A stretch of DNA of 64,000 nucleotides from Pleurodeles waltl (lineage: Eukaryota; Chordata; Amphibia; Caudata; Salamandridae): assembly GCF_031143425.1 (NCBI RefSeq), contig NC_090449.1:759412235-759476234 (forward strand). The letters are read 5' to 3'. Each line of letters opens with the position of its first letter. Position 1 is the stretch's first letter. Positions 11,074 to 23,589 of this stretch are shown here, in pieces. The position numbers and the translations under genes were made by a program. The notes beneath the pieces were generated by a model that did no database searches, was not told the origin of the DNA, and worked only from the letters and a program-made list of their open reading frames with translations.

Positions 11074-11389
11074 AAGAGTAAGAAGGGAGTGACAAACTGA
11101 ACAATGGAACCATCACTTCAGTGTGCATTGACCATGTATGTTACTGGACTATGTAAATATCCTGGTGGTTTTTTATGTCATAATATGGTGGCCGGTACCT
11201 TGACTTCCGCCTGGCTGTAGGTGGCTCCCGCCGTTATCAGTGGTGTTAACGCCCTGGCGGTTTGTGTGGTACATTGGCTGTCCATGGGCGGTATCACCAT
11301 CATGGTCATAATTTGGCGGTAATTACTGCCAGGCTTTTGGCGGTATTACAGCCACTTTAACAATCACTGCCAATGTCATAAAGACCACC

Positions 11390-12126
11390 TAAGTGTTTCA
11401 TCACAACTATATTACCTTCACGGGGTTAGGGAACCTATACTCTGACCATTACATCTCCATTTCCCCCCAGATTTCAGCCCCGGGGAGCATTTCCCGATAA
11501 AATAAAATGGCAGCCACCACATTCCTGTCAGGTTATATATATATATATAATGTCCTACTGGTGGACACCCGTAGGTGCTTTTAGTTAGGATCTAGTATCC
11601 AAAGGAAAATCATCTTTTGTTTTGCCAATAACTTTGGCGCTGTATGACGAATGTTCATGACATTTTCTAAACTAGTACGACAGTTCAGCTGCTGTGTTGA
11701 AAGTTTCAGGGTGATTCATGAAGCGGGGCTGAGAGAAAGGGAGGGGTCCCAAAATGCCTTTTCCCCATGCAATTTTCCATAGGATTTACAAACACAACTA
11801 GAGCCCAAACCACTGGACGGAATTACAATCATTTTGGCAGAAAGGTAGGTCTTGGTCCAGAAAGAGCCCTTTTTGTTATTTGGTGTAAATCTGTTCATAT
11901 GATTTTGAGATATTAAAGGAAAAAGAAATATAGATATCTGGGCCTAGCCTAATATCGGATCTCATGATGAGATCTGATTGGCTGCCAGCACTTCAACCAG
12001 GAAGTGCTGGCAGAAATCTTGGCAGCAATATACATGACAAGACCTTCTAAATTATCTAGACAGCTGAAAATAAGAACTAAAGCTTAAATGTAGGGAAAAA
12101 ATGCAGTTTAAAGAATGAGAAAAGGA

Positions 12127-12168
<42 letters not shown>

Positions 12169-12174
12169 GCTCGC
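11390..12174. repeat. AT-tract-associated dispersed repeat, copy 1
   Basis: The segment 11590-12060 is one copy of a dispersed family also seen at about 29830-30210, 33220-33720 (inverted) and 33796-34230. Shared landmarks in order are an AGCGGGGC-like or GGAGGGG block, a CAAACCACTGGA-like block, TTGGTGTAAATC, AGATATTAA, GATCTGATTGG and GGCAGCCATTTTGGG-like words. It lies between (AT)n tracts at about 11537-11551 and 12131-12167. There is no coding capacity and the family is unclassified. 11390-11536 shows nothing notable. Confidence 0.6.
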
Positions 12175-12362
12175 TGTAACAAATAAATGAGCACCAGCAT
12201 GATCGGGATCATTCAAACTTTTTGCCTTCCTCCTTCTCTTTTTCTGACCTCATTTTTGCTGGCTTTAGGACTCTGCGCACTTTACCACTGCTAATCAGTG
12301 CTAAAGTGCATATGCTCTCTCCCTAAAACATGGTGACATTGGCTCATAACCAATTGGCATAT

Positions 12363-15355
12363 TGTAGGAGTCTGGACTGGCTTGTAGTGAGTACCAACGG
12401 GTACTTACACCTTGCACCAGGCCCAGGTATCCCTTATTAGTGTAGCGGGGTGTCTAGCAGCTTAGGCTGATAGAAAAGGTAGCTTAGCAGAGCAGCTTAG
12501 GCTGAACTAGGAGACGAGTGAAGCTCCTACAGTACCACTAGTGTCACTTGCACAATATCATAAGAAAACACAATACACAGATATACTAAAAATAAAGGTA
12601 CTTTATTTTATGACAATATGCCAAAAGTATCTCAATGAGTAACCTCAGTATGAGGATAGCAAATATACACAAGATATATGTACACAATACCAAAATATGC
12701 AGTAATAGCAATAGAAAACAGTGCAAACAATGTATAGTCACAATAGAATGCAATGGGGGCACATAGGGATAGGGGCAACACAAACCATATACTCTAGAAG
12801 TGGAATGCAAACCACGAATGGACCCCAAACCTATGTGACCTCGCAGAGGGTCGCTGGGACTGTAAAGAAACAGTGAGGGTTAGAAAAATAGCCCACCCCA
12901 AGACCCTGAAAAGTGGGTGCAAAGTGCACCTAAGTTCCCCAAAGAGCACAGAAGTCGTGATAGGGGAATTCTGCAGGAAAGACCAACACCAGCAATGCAA
13001 CAACAATGGATTTCCAGACGAGAGTACCTGTGGAACAAGGGGACCAAGTCCAAAAGTCACGATCAAGTCGGGAGTGGGCAGATGCCCAGGAAATGGCAGC
13101 TGTGGGTGCAAAGAAGCTGCCACCAGATGGTAGAAGCTGAGGATTCTGCAAGAACAACAAGGGCTAGAAACCTCCCCTTTGGAGGATAGATGTCCCACAT
13201 CGTGAAGAGTCGTGCAGAAGTGTTTTCCTGCAGAAAGATCACAAACAAGCCTTGCTAGCTGCAAAGCTCGCGGTTAGGGTTTTTGGATGCTGCTGTGGCC
13301 CAGGAGGGACCAGGATGTCACCAATTGCGTGAGGAGACAGAGGGTGCGTCCAGCAAGACAAGGAGCCCACTCAGAAGCAAGCAGCACCCGCAGAAGTGCC
13401 AGAACAGGCACTACAAAGTGGAGTGAAACGGTGCTCACCCGAAGTTACACAAGAGAGTCCCACGCCGCCGGAGGACAACTCAGGAGGTTGTGCAATGCAG
13501 GTTAGAGTGGCGTGGACCCAGGCCTGGCTGTGCACAAAGGAAATCTTCGTGGAGTGCACAGGAGCCGGAGTAGCTGCAAAACACGCGGTTCCCAGCAATG
13601 CAGTCTAGCGTGGGGAGGCAAGGACTTACCTCCACCAAACTTGGACTGAAGAGTCACTGGACTGTGGGAGTCACTTGGACAGAGTTGCTGAGTTCAAGGG
13701 ACCTCGCTCGTTGTGCTGAGAGGAGACCCAGAGGACCGGTGATGCAGTTCTTTGGTGCCTGCGGTTGCAGGGGGAAGATTCCGTCGACCCACGGGAGATT
13801 TCTTCGGAGCTTCTAGTGCAGAGAGGAGGCAGACTACCCCCACAGCATGCACCACCAGGAAAACAGTCGAGAAGGCGGCAGGATCAGCGTTACAAGGTCG
13901 CAGTAGTCGTCTTTGCTACTTTGTTGCAGTTTTGCAGGCTTCCAGCGCGGTCAGCAGTCGATTCCTTGGCAGAAGGTGAAGAGAGATGCAGAGGAACTCT
14001 GATGAGCTCTTGCATTCGTTATCTAAGGAATTCCCCAAAGCAGAGACCCTAAATAGCCAGAAAAGAGGGTTTGGCTACTTAGGAGAGAGGATAGGCTAGC
14101 AACACCTGAAGGAGCCTATCAGAAGGAGTCTCTGACGTCACCTGCTGGCACTGGCCACTCAGAGCAGTCCAGTGTGCCAGCAGCACCTCTGTTTCCAAGA
14201 TGGCAGAGGTATGGAGCACACTGGAGGAGCTCTGGGCACCTCCCAGGGGAGGTGCAGGTCAGGGGAGTGGTCACTCCCCTTTCCTTTGTCCAGTTTCGTG
14301 CCAGAGCAGGGCTGAGGGATCCCTGAACCGGTGCAGACTGGCTTATGCAGAGATGGGCACCATCTGTGCCCATCAAAGCATTTCCAGAGGCTGGAGGAGG
14401 CTTCTCCTCCCCAGCCCTGACACCTTTTTCCAAAGGGAGAGGGTGTAACACCCTCTCTCTGAGGAAGTCCTTTGTTCTGCCTTCCTGGACCAGGCCTGGC
14501 TGGACCCCAGGAGGGCAGAAACCTGTCTGAGGGGTTGGCAGCAGCAGCAGCTGCAGTGAAACCCCGGGAAAGGTAGTTTGGCGGTACCCGGGTCTGAGGT
14601 AGAGACTCGGGGGATCATGGAATTGTCTCCCCAATGCCAGAATGGCATTGGGGTGAAAATTCCATGATCCTAGACATGTTACATGGCCATGTTCGGAGTT
14701 ACCATTGTGACACTATACATATGTCGTGACATATGTATAGTGCACGCGTGTAATGGTGTCCCCGCACTCACAAAGTCCGGGGAATTTGCCCTGAACAATG
14801 TGGGAGCACTTTGGCTAGTGCCAGGGTGCCCACACACTAAGTAACTTAGCACCCAACCTTTACCAGGTAAAGGTTAGACATATAGGTGACTTATAAGTTA
14901 CTTAAGTGCAGTGTTAAATGGCTGTGAAATAACGTGGACGTTATTTCACTCAGGCTGCACTGGTAGGCCTGTGTAAGAATTGTCAGATCTCCCTATGGGT
15001 GGCACACGAAATGCTGCAGCCCATAGGGATCTCCTGGAACCCCAATACCCTGGGTACCTCAGTACCATATACTAGGGAATTATAAGGGTGTTCCAGTATG
15101 CCAATGTAAATTGGTGGAATTGGTCACTAGCCTCTTAGTGACAATTTGGAAAGACATGAGAGAGCATAACCACTGAGGTTCTGGATAGCAGAGCCTCAGT
15201 GAGACAGTTAGTCATAACACAGGTAACACATACAGGGCACACTTATGAGCACTGGGGCCCTGGCTGGCAGGGTCCCAGTAACATATACAACTAAAACAAC
15301 ACATATACAGTGAAATATGGGGGTAATATGCCAGGCAAGATGGTACTTTCCTACA
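12363..15355 (-). mobile_element. 3-kb TGTAGGA...TCCTACA LTR-like element, copy B
   Basis: This is a 2,993-bp copy with the same ends as copy A and an exact five-base duplication CATAT at 12358-12362 and 15356-15360. It is inserted in the TGTAACA element. The AATAAAGGTACTTTATTT signal is at about 12591. It has no ORF that could code for a retroelement protein, and short open frames disagree between the copies. Parts are hairpin-prone, for example the repeated TGACAATTCCATGAT-type words near 14610-14670. Confidence 0.7.
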
Positions 15356-17298
15356 CATATTTAATTTACTTGTAAGTCCCTAGTAAAGTGTACTACATGT
15401 GTCTAGGGTCTGTAAATTAAATACTAATAGTGGGCCTGCAGCACTGGTTGTGCCACCCACATAACTAGCCCCTAACCATGTCTCAAGCCTACTACTGCAA
15501 GGCCTGTGTGTGCAGTTTCACTGCCACCTCAACTTGGCATTTCAAAATAATTGCCAAGCCTTAAACTCCACTTTTTCTACATTAGGGCAGGGTGTTATGT
15601 AGGTAAAAGGCAGGACATGAACATGTGTTCCATATGTTCCGGCAGTGTAAAACTCCTAAATTCATCTTACACTGCTGTGAGTCCTGCTCCTTTCATAGGA
15701 TAGCATTAGGGTTACCCTCATATACTGTTTGAGTGGTAGATTCTGATCTGAAAGGAGTAACCAGGTCATATTTAGTATGGCCAGAATGGTAATAGAAACT
15801 CCTGCTTATTAGTGAAGTTGGATTTAATATTACTATTCTAGAAATGCCACTTTTAGAAAGTGAACATGTCTCCATACTTAAATCCTTCTGTGCCTTCCAA
15901 TCCACGTCTGGCTAGGTTAGTTGACAGCTCCCTTGTGAATTTCACTCAGACAACCCCAAACACAGGATTCTCAGTCACACCTGCACACATCTGCATACTG
16001 AATGGGTCTTCCTGGGCTGAGAGGGTGGAGGGCCTGACACTTACATCTGAAAGGACAGTGGGCTGCCCTCACACAATGCACTGCCAAACCCCCTACTTGG
16101 GCCCTGGCAGACAGGATGGAACTGAAAGAGGACCTGGTGCACTTCTAAGCCACTCTTTGAAGTCTCCCACACTTCAAAGGCACATTTGGGTATTTAAACA
16201 GGCACTCTGACCCTATCAACTTAGACACTTCTGCACAAGATACCAATAGTAAAGAAACTCTGAACCAGACCCTGTAACCTGCCAAGAGGAACTGCCTGGC
16301 TGCCCAAAGGACACACCTGACTGCTTTTCTGCAAAGGACTGCTGCCCTGCTGTTGCTCAGCTGCCTTGCTGCCCACTGGCTCTGCTGAGAAGTGCTCTCC
16401 AAGGGCTTGGATATAGGTTGCCTCCTGTTCCTTGAAGTCTCAGGACCAAACTCCTTGTGCGGCGAAAATGTGATGCACAGCCTGCATTGCAATGGGAAAA
16501 TCAGTGCACGACAAACCGGAATGACGGAGCCCGGCTCCCCGAGAGGAGATCAATGCAGCACCAGCGTTGCGACCGGAACTTCAACGCACGGTCCACTGTT
16601 CGACGCATAGCCAAGCCGAAACAACGCAGCCCGACTTCCTGCAAGAAGAATCGAAGCAGCGCCTGTCGTGCGACAGAACTTTCCCCGCATCACCCACTGG
16701 ATCGACGCAGCTCCTGTGACTTTGTCCTGCATGCTCAGGATTTCTCCGTATCGTCCCAGGGTCATCTGAAAACCCCGCAACCCGAAGAGGATCCAAGTCT
16801 GCGAGCCGGAAATCGACGCAAGCCTTCCCTGCGCGGAAAATTATTAATGCATCGTCTGTGTGTGCCCGGAGAAACCGACGCATACCTCCCCGTTTTCCAT
16901 GCATCTCCTCCTCTGTGGTCCCATGGGGAGAATTTGAACATAAACCAAGTACTTTGTGCTTGAAAGAGACACTTGTTGCTTTTTAAAGACTAAAGACTCT
17001 TTTTATCATTCTCTGAAGTGATATTTCAAAGTGTACTTATCAAATCTTGATAATTTGTTTTGATAAACAAGTTTTATTGTTTGTTTTTGATAAAATAATA
17101 AACCAGCAACAAGGAACAAAAACAGTGATAGGTCAAGCAGAGCACAATTACAGTTCCATATAACATTGTAAACGAGGTTAAGGACATTAGCGATTTTCAA
17201 ACAGATAGATACCATATGGGAAGTCAGAGTGTTGAACTGTGGGGTTTGACCATTACCTGGTTTCCAGTGCTGCCGTCTTGGCAGGTTCCCATCTTCTA

Positions 17299-20200
17299 TT
17301 ATAATAGCAAATCTACCCATCTTCCCCATATCTTTTCAAATTTCCTGGGACACCCTCTAGACTCGTAGACCACCTTTTCTTGGGCCGCACACCAGTCTAC
17401 CCCTTTCTTCCATTTATGGAGTTTTGGGCCCTCGGGGGGATCCATGTTGCTGCTATTGTCCCTTTTATCTATTAACAGGGCTGTGGCTACCAGTGCTCGG
17501 TGAGCCTGTGTTCCTCTCATGTCCTCCAGCACGCCCAGTAGGACTAGTTTGGCAGTTCTATGTATTTCACCATTTAAGACTTTCTCCAGCACTCAAAACA
17601 CTGATTCTCAACAGGACTGGATCACTTGACATGACCAGACCATGTGGAAAAAATCTGCAGGTTCGAGCAAGCATCTTAGGCATTGGGCCGAGGGACGTAG
17701 GCCTGCGAGGTATAATCTAGCAGGAGATAAGTACGCACTGTGCAAGTAATAGAATTGCACTGTGCGGAGCTTGGCCGACACCACTAAGGGCCTGAGTGCC
17801 GTCAGTGCTTCCCTCCATTCTGCGTCTTCTAGGGCTCCCACCCATGCCTCCCATCTGGATCTAATGAGGTTCACGTCTCCAGGGGCATTGTTAACTAGCA
17901 TTTTATAAATTTGGGAAACCCCTTTCCCTCCCAGGTTTCCCATGAGTAGTTTGGTTTCTAGCGGGTTAGATTCTGGTAGGGAGCCTGCTGTCGGTATGTG
18001 GGATTTTAAGGCTTGCCTGAGTTGGAGATATCAGAAGAATTGTGTTGGGGCTAGTTGAAAATCCCTCCTTAAGTCTTGAAAAGATTTCATGGAGTCTCCT
18101 GCCCACACGTCACCAACCAGTGAGATGCCCACCAGGTCCCATTCCCGGAATCCCTCCAGAGCTGCAGTTGCGCTTAGCCATTTCCCTCTACATAGTGGTG
18201 TTTGGTGTGTAACAGTGGTATTCCAGTGGGTGTATCTCAGGGCAGCTCGCCATGCCTGGGAAATCACTTTGGTAACTTCTCCCATCTCTCGGGGCAGGGG
18301 GTTCCCGTACATGATGTCTAGAAGGCGGGGAAACCCTAGGGTCTCCAATTCTACTCGGTAGGCTGAATCTCCCGATCCCCCATTAAACCAATCGTGTATC
18401 ACTATTAATTGGGAGGCTAAGTAGTAAAGGTAGGGGTCTGAGACGCCCAGGCCTCCATCGTAGATCCTTCTTCGGCAGTGATGGGCCCCTACGCAGTGTC
18501 TGGAACCCTTCCAGAAGAACAACCCTGTAGCTCTTTCAAGGGCCTTGAACCATGAGCGGGGGATGGGTAGGGGGGAAGTTTTGAAAGGTGTAGAGGAGCC
18601 TCGGCAAGATCATCATCTTGTACAAAAGCCACTCTGCCCATTATGTTTAGTGGTAGAGTTTGCCACTTCTGGAGATCCGTTTTTATGCATGACAGTAGGG
18701 GGGTCAAATTTTTAGCCCAGGTCAGTTCTGGCAGCAGTGATACCCAGATGCCCAGATATTTAAAGCTTAGTCGACGCAATGGTATATGTTCCTGCCAGTC
18801 AAAACAATCTTGTGAGTGTGCCAACGGAATTAGTATGGATTTAGCCGGGTTCATTTTCAGACCTGAAGCTACTTCATAGCGTTCCAGTAGTCTGAGGCAT
18901 CTCGGGCCTGTTACACTAGGTTCCTCCATGCATAGCAAGATATCGTCCGCATAGAGCGCTATTCTGTCTTCCTGGGAGTGCTTCCATCTCCAGCCGCTAT
19001 ATATTGGGTCGGATCTCACCATCTGCGCCAGAGGCTCAATGGCTAAGGTGAATAAAAGCGGGGATAGAGGACAACCCTGTCGTGTGCCCCTGTGAATCTC
19101 TATTGTTGACGACAAAGAACCATTGACCTGCACCCGGGCAGTGGGGTTGGTGTATAGTGCCTGAACCAAGCGGCAGAATCTAGGGCCCAGGCCCGCGCGT
19201 CGGAGTACCAGCCGGAGAAAACCCCAATCAACGGAATCGAAGGCTTTTTCAAAGTCAATAAGTAAAAGGGCGAGATCTCGAGTCAAACGGCCACGTTCAG
19301 CTAATGCTATGTGCAACCGGCGGATACAATGCCGAGTGCTACGAGTGGCCATAAAGCCGCATTGATCTGGGTTTATAAGTAGAGGAAGGATCTTTTTAAG
19401 TCGGGTGGCCAGGATGGTTGCAAAAATCTTTATCTCTGTATTAATTAGTGAAATTGGCCTGTAGTCGGCACAGATTATTGAGGGGGGTTGAGTCTTAGGT
19501 AACACCACAATGGTAGCTGTAGCTAGTTCTCTGGGGAAGACACCACTATTATCTACCTCCGTGAAGAGGTTCATCAGGTGTGGTATTAACTCCTCTCTAA
19601 AGACCTTGTAGTATTCTGCAGGGAGTCCGTCAGTCCCGGTGTTTTCCCCGCGCCCAGGGCCGAAATGGCCATCTGGATTTCTTCTGTGTCGACAGGTTCA
19701 TCTAAGGCCTTTGCTTCTATCGCTGACAACCGTGGGAGGGGGGTTTCGTCTAGTAACTGTCTGGCTACATTCATGTTGACCCGTCCCGACGCTTGATAAA
19801 GAGTTTGGTAATATGTGGCAAAGACATTTGCGATTTCTGCATGTTGAACAACAGTGTTTCCCTCGCCATCCCGAACCTCGGGGACTATCCTGGAGGCCTG
19901 GTGGTGAGATACCAGCCAATGTAACATTTTACCGGTCTTGTCTCCCCAGCCATAGATTTTTGCAGTACTAGCTCTCCATATGTATTTAGCCGATTCTAGG
20001 GATTGGCCTCTTATTTCCTCTCGGAGCAAGCTTATTTGTCTTGTCATTTTATCTGTTGGGCTTACACCGTTCCTACTTTCCAGGGCTACGACTCTTAGTT
20101 CCAACTTTTCAATGTGTTGGGTTTGAGTACATTCTTGGATCCGTATCAGGTGTTTGGCCCTTACTCTTAGCACCGCCTTACCCGCCGCCCACAAGGTACC

Positions 20201-21043
20201 TGTGGATGACACCGACCCTTCGTTCAGCTCAAAATACTCCTTTATCTCCTTACGCAACTATTCCACATAACCTTGGTCTTGGAGGTACCATGAATTTAAT
20301 CGCCACATTGGACGGATCTGGGATTGGGTGTGACTTATACTGTATCCGAGTGGGGCATGGTCAGAGATCCCCCTCTGCAACAGTTCAATGTGGGAGAGAG
20401 CTGCGCAGTCCGTGCCCGGAAGAAGGACCAGGTCTATCCTGGATTGTGAACCATGAGCGGCTGACGTGTGGGTGAACTGACGCCGTCTTGGGTGCCATAT
20501 TCGCCAGGCGTCACAGAGCCCCGTCGCCCAGAGCCACCCCCTGAGCCCCGTTGCCATTGTGTGTCTATGCGCGGAGATTGGGCCTGTCACGTCCATTGTT
20601 GGGTCTGTGGTGGAGTTAAAGTCTCCTCCTATCATTGTGAGCCCCGGTGGTAGATTTAGAAGCAGCTGGGAGAGATCATCTAAAGTTTTCCGAACCAAAG
20701 TGGGGGGGACATAGCTGCTGACCATATTGATCGTGTTCCCTTCAATTTTCCCTGTAATAGCTATGAATCGTCCATGTTGATCTCTTCGTGTTTGAATATA
20801 TGTCATGGGGAAGGATCTATGAAGAAGTATAGCCACTCCCCTAGAGCCACGAGTGAACCCGGCAAGATAAATTCTGTCAAAACCCCTACGAGCCAGGAAG
20901 GGACAATTGTCTCCCTGAAGATGAGTTTCTTGTAACAGAAGCATGTCTGGCCTGTGTCTGTGTACGTACATGAGTACGGCGGTGCACTTTATTTTATCTA
21001 GGAGCCCGTTGACGTTCCATGAGATAACCTGTGTTTGGCTCAT
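17299..21043 (-). pseudogene. L1 ORF2 (endonuclease-reverse transcriptase), multiply broken
   Basis: ORF2 makes the nick and copies L1 RNA at the target. From the ATG at 21043 the apurinic-type endonuclease is intact in outline: VISWNVNGL, LLQETHL, GGDFNS, RIDLVL and SDHAPL motifs down to about 20330. The frame meets TAG at 20258-20260, continues in frame, shifts at about 19640 (after GAGKTPG), and then gives the reverse transcriptase from about 19620. That part includes DYRPISLINTEIKI, QCGFMATRSTRH, DFEKAFDSVDW, GTRQGCPLSPLLF and YADD (18942-18953). Another shift occurs near 18605, then stops at 18031-18033 (TGA, likely a decayed CpG arginine codon) and two near 17600. The C-terminal region ends at 17299. 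A 600-bp spacer (21044-21640) separates it from ORF1 and holds no gene. Confidence 0.85.
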
Positions 21044-21640
21044 GGGGGGTGAGTGTTTAAAGGGTGATCATCATATTCATTTGGGACTATCTCCAGTGGA
21101 CCCCGAAATGTGGGAAAGCCCTCGCCTGTTCTCTGGCTTTTTGGAGTGTGTGTTATCCCATGTTCAGTTGAGTCTTTATGATTTTTGCTCTGTCTGTTGG
21201 ACCTAAAAATTAAACGTGTTGGTGACCTAAACGTGGCACCTGTGGCCTGTATAACTCGGCCTGAGCTCTCTTGCCCCCCAACTCCCTTCCCACCCCATAT
21301 TCCCCCCAGAAGCATCTGTCGCCCATATAACCACCTCCCGTCTAGAACTGGTGAGGTGTACTTAAAACTGATGAGGTAGCAGTAACTGTAGTGATGGTGG
21401 ACCCCTCCACTTTCGGATTAATTCTAAAATTGTGATACTTAATAATAAGATTGTCTTGACTTCTGTGCCCAATTAGTCCGTTAGGGACTCCCTTCCAAGT
21501 GTCTCTCGGCACTAGCGGCTTCACAGCACCGGGCTGTGCGATAAGTCTGAGTCTTCCAGGGGCCCAGGCCGGGCCTGCCTCTCCCCCACAGAAACGGGAC
21601 TGTTTCCAGAGCCCCCAGGGCTGTGGTCAGTGTGTAAATC

Positions 21641-21780
21641 TCACTGTTCTGCCCGGTGGGATCCTGGCAGTGATTTTGCAGGGGACCCCGTTGGTGCCCC
21701 ACGCCACCGAGATCTTGTGCGGCGGCGTCGGTCCAGCCGGCGTCCCCCGGGCCGGTCTGGCTCCGGATCTCCGGAGGGGC
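21641..21780 (-). CDS. L1 ORF1 protein, C-terminal 46 codons (other side of LTR insertion)
   Basis: This is the continuation of the ORF1 frame left of the LTR retrotransposon. With one GCGTG duplicate removed, the glycine/threonine codons at 26921-26935 lead directly into an arginine- and proline-rich tail here that stops at TGA 21641-21643. The two parts total 1,251 nt, a multiple of three, which supports the join. It is the last coding part of ORF1. Confidence 0.7.
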
Positions 21781-21785
21781 GCGTG

Positions 21786-23143
21786 TGTAGTGCTTTCCTC
21801 TTATCTAGTTTTTAAGCACATACATAAAACACCAGAAATGCACTTCTGAGTTCAAAGAAGACTTTTATTGTTGTTAATTCTTCCCCAACCACACTTTTTA
21901 TGTTGACGAATTAGTAGCTTTCAAGCCCGCGTTAATCAAACAAAATATATCAGTTTGCAATATACACAGCAGGTTATATTTATAAGATATTGAATGCAAA
22001 GCAAAACAAATACTTCACCGTGTGGGAAACTATTTACAGCTTCATCTTTCTAAGGTCTGCAAGCTGATGACCCCCTGTCAGCCGCGAGAAAGAGATTCAT
22101 CTACCCACACGGGATTACTGGCAGCTGGCGCCAAGCTCCAGCACGAGGTCCGGCAGATTCGAATCTGAATCTCTGCAGCCTGTGTCATTCGTTACAAAGG
22201 TGTGCCCCCTCCTCTCAGACCTGGGAAACTGAGCAAGCCTTTTGGAGACTGGCCAGGTCTCCAAGACTACTCCTGTTCCCAAGCTCAAGCGAAGAAAAAC
22301 AACACCCATGTACTCTCTCTTATCATGTCTAGTCTACTGTGAGAAAAACATCTTGGTTCTCTTGTGCAAAAACACAGCTTGGAAAAATACAGCTTGGATT
22401 CTCAACTGCAATGCCTAACTCCACGTTAAAGGCAATAGGCAGCTAACCTAGATATCAAATGCAATGTCATGTTAAAGGCAATAGGCAGCTAACCTAAATA
22501 TCAAATGCAATGTCTAGTGTCATGTCAAAGCCAATAGGCAGCTGAGCTGAATACAAAATGCAATGTATAATATCATGTCAAAGCCCATAGGCAGCTGAGC
22601 TGAATATAAAATGCAATGTATAATATCATGTCAAAGCCAATAGGCAGCTGAGCTGAATACAAAATGCAATATATAATATCATGTCAAAGCCAATAGGCAG
22701 CTGAGCTGAATACAAAATGCAATGTCTAATATCATGTCAAAGCCAATAGGCAGCGGAGCTGAATACAAAATGTAATATATGATATCATGTCAAAGCCAAT
22801 AGGCAGAATATCTAATAGCATGTCAAAGTCAATAGGCAGCTAAACTGAATACATCATGTCAAAGCCAATAGGAATGCAATGTCAAAGCCAATAGGCGGCT
22901 AGACTGGATACAGCATGTCAAAGCCAATAGGCAGAATACAGAATGTAATGACTAATGCAATGTCAAAGCCCATAGGCGGGTAAACTGAATACAGAATGTA
23001 ATGGCTAATGCCATGTCAAAGCCAATAGGCGGCTCAACTGAACAAGACATATAAGGTGCTACTGGTGAACATTGAGCAACTAATATGCGCAGTGGTGAAA
23101 CACAAAGTCATTGGTCAAACAAACTCCATCAAATGGCAGTACA
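21786..23143 (-). repeat. 3' LTR (minus-strand element), 1,358 bp
   Basis: Same length and almost the same sequence as the 5' LTR. Its tandem array is at 22426-23040: 14 degenerate units, nine of which keep GCCAATAGG. The AATAAA on the minus strand at 21864-21869 would serve as the polyadenylation signal of the element's RNA. Confidence 0.85.
22426..23040 (-). promoter_or_regulatory. CCAAT-box tandem array in LTR U3
   Basis: Fourteen units follow the pattern TCAAAGCCAATAGGCAGCT-(spacer), mostly 50-56 bp apart, shortening towards the right. CCAAT is kept in nine units; others read GGCAATAGG, GCCCATAGG or GTCAATAGG. CCAAT followed by AG fits the NF-Y consensus. The array lies upstream of the polyadenylation signal, where an enhancer/promoter would be. 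The copy in the other LTR is at 26203-26817. Confidence 0.6.
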
Positions 23144-23154
23144 TTCCGCCCTTT
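23144..23154 (-). other. Polypurine tract before 3' LTR
   Basis: The minus strand reads AAAGGGCGGAA immediately before the 3' LTR start TGTACTG. This is where plus-strand DNA synthesis would be primed. It fixes the element's orientation together with the primer-binding site at the other end. Confidence 0.65.
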
Positions 23155-23589
23155 GACCAATGAATTTTTGTTTCACATATCTCTTGTTTCAAACAAAAAC
23201 ATCAGCACAAAAAAACAAAACATTATCAGCAAGTCAGATTTGAATGATCAAAGCAATCCCTGTAAAGCAATAGAAGTGAATTAACACATTGATCTCATAA
23301 CCTTTCACATCAGATACATCTACACAGAAAAGACTGAGCAATTTGTACTCTGAATGAGTCTCTAATTCAACAGTGTTAGCAATTTGATGTGGCATGAGTT
23401 CTACTCATGTAAAGATGCACGGTCCATCTGAAAGGTATACTGGAAGGTAAGCAAAAGTCAGAGTTCCATACGAGAGGGGAAAAAAAAAAAAACACAGCTT
23501 AGTTCCAGTGGAAGAATGCAATCAAACAAGTTGAACTTGAACTGAAGGCGCAGTTTGCGCAAAATGGATCCATGGTGCTGGCACTTTAC
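23155..23589 (-). other. Untranslated 3' part of the LTR element
   Basis: Between the end of the long ORF and the polypurine tract there are about 430 bp with no frame, an A-run at about 23480-23492 (plus strand) and no env- or pol-like sequence. Confidence 0.6.

Larger units (their letters stand above)
4452..11389. mobile_element. Decayed autonomous PIF/Harbinger transposon with both genes
   Basis: The left end GGCCCTCATTATGAC (4452-4466) is preceded by TTA (4449-4451). The right end, read on the minus strand, is GGTGGTCTTTATGAC and is followed by TAA. Both subterminal regions are rich in GGCGGT/ACCGCC words. Inside are a Myb/SANT-like gene on the plus strand and a HARBI1-type transposase on the minus strand, the usual convergent pair of autonomous Harbinger elements. 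Without the 2.9-kb insert (5807-8732) the element would be about 4.0 kb. Both genes are broken, so it is immobile by itself. Confidence 0.8.

Noticed and set aside
16392..16963. 168-codon plus-strand frame rich in R, S and P
   Set aside because: It lies in the noncoding interior of the TGTAACA element, shows no domain, and a comparable frame exists on the opposite strand.
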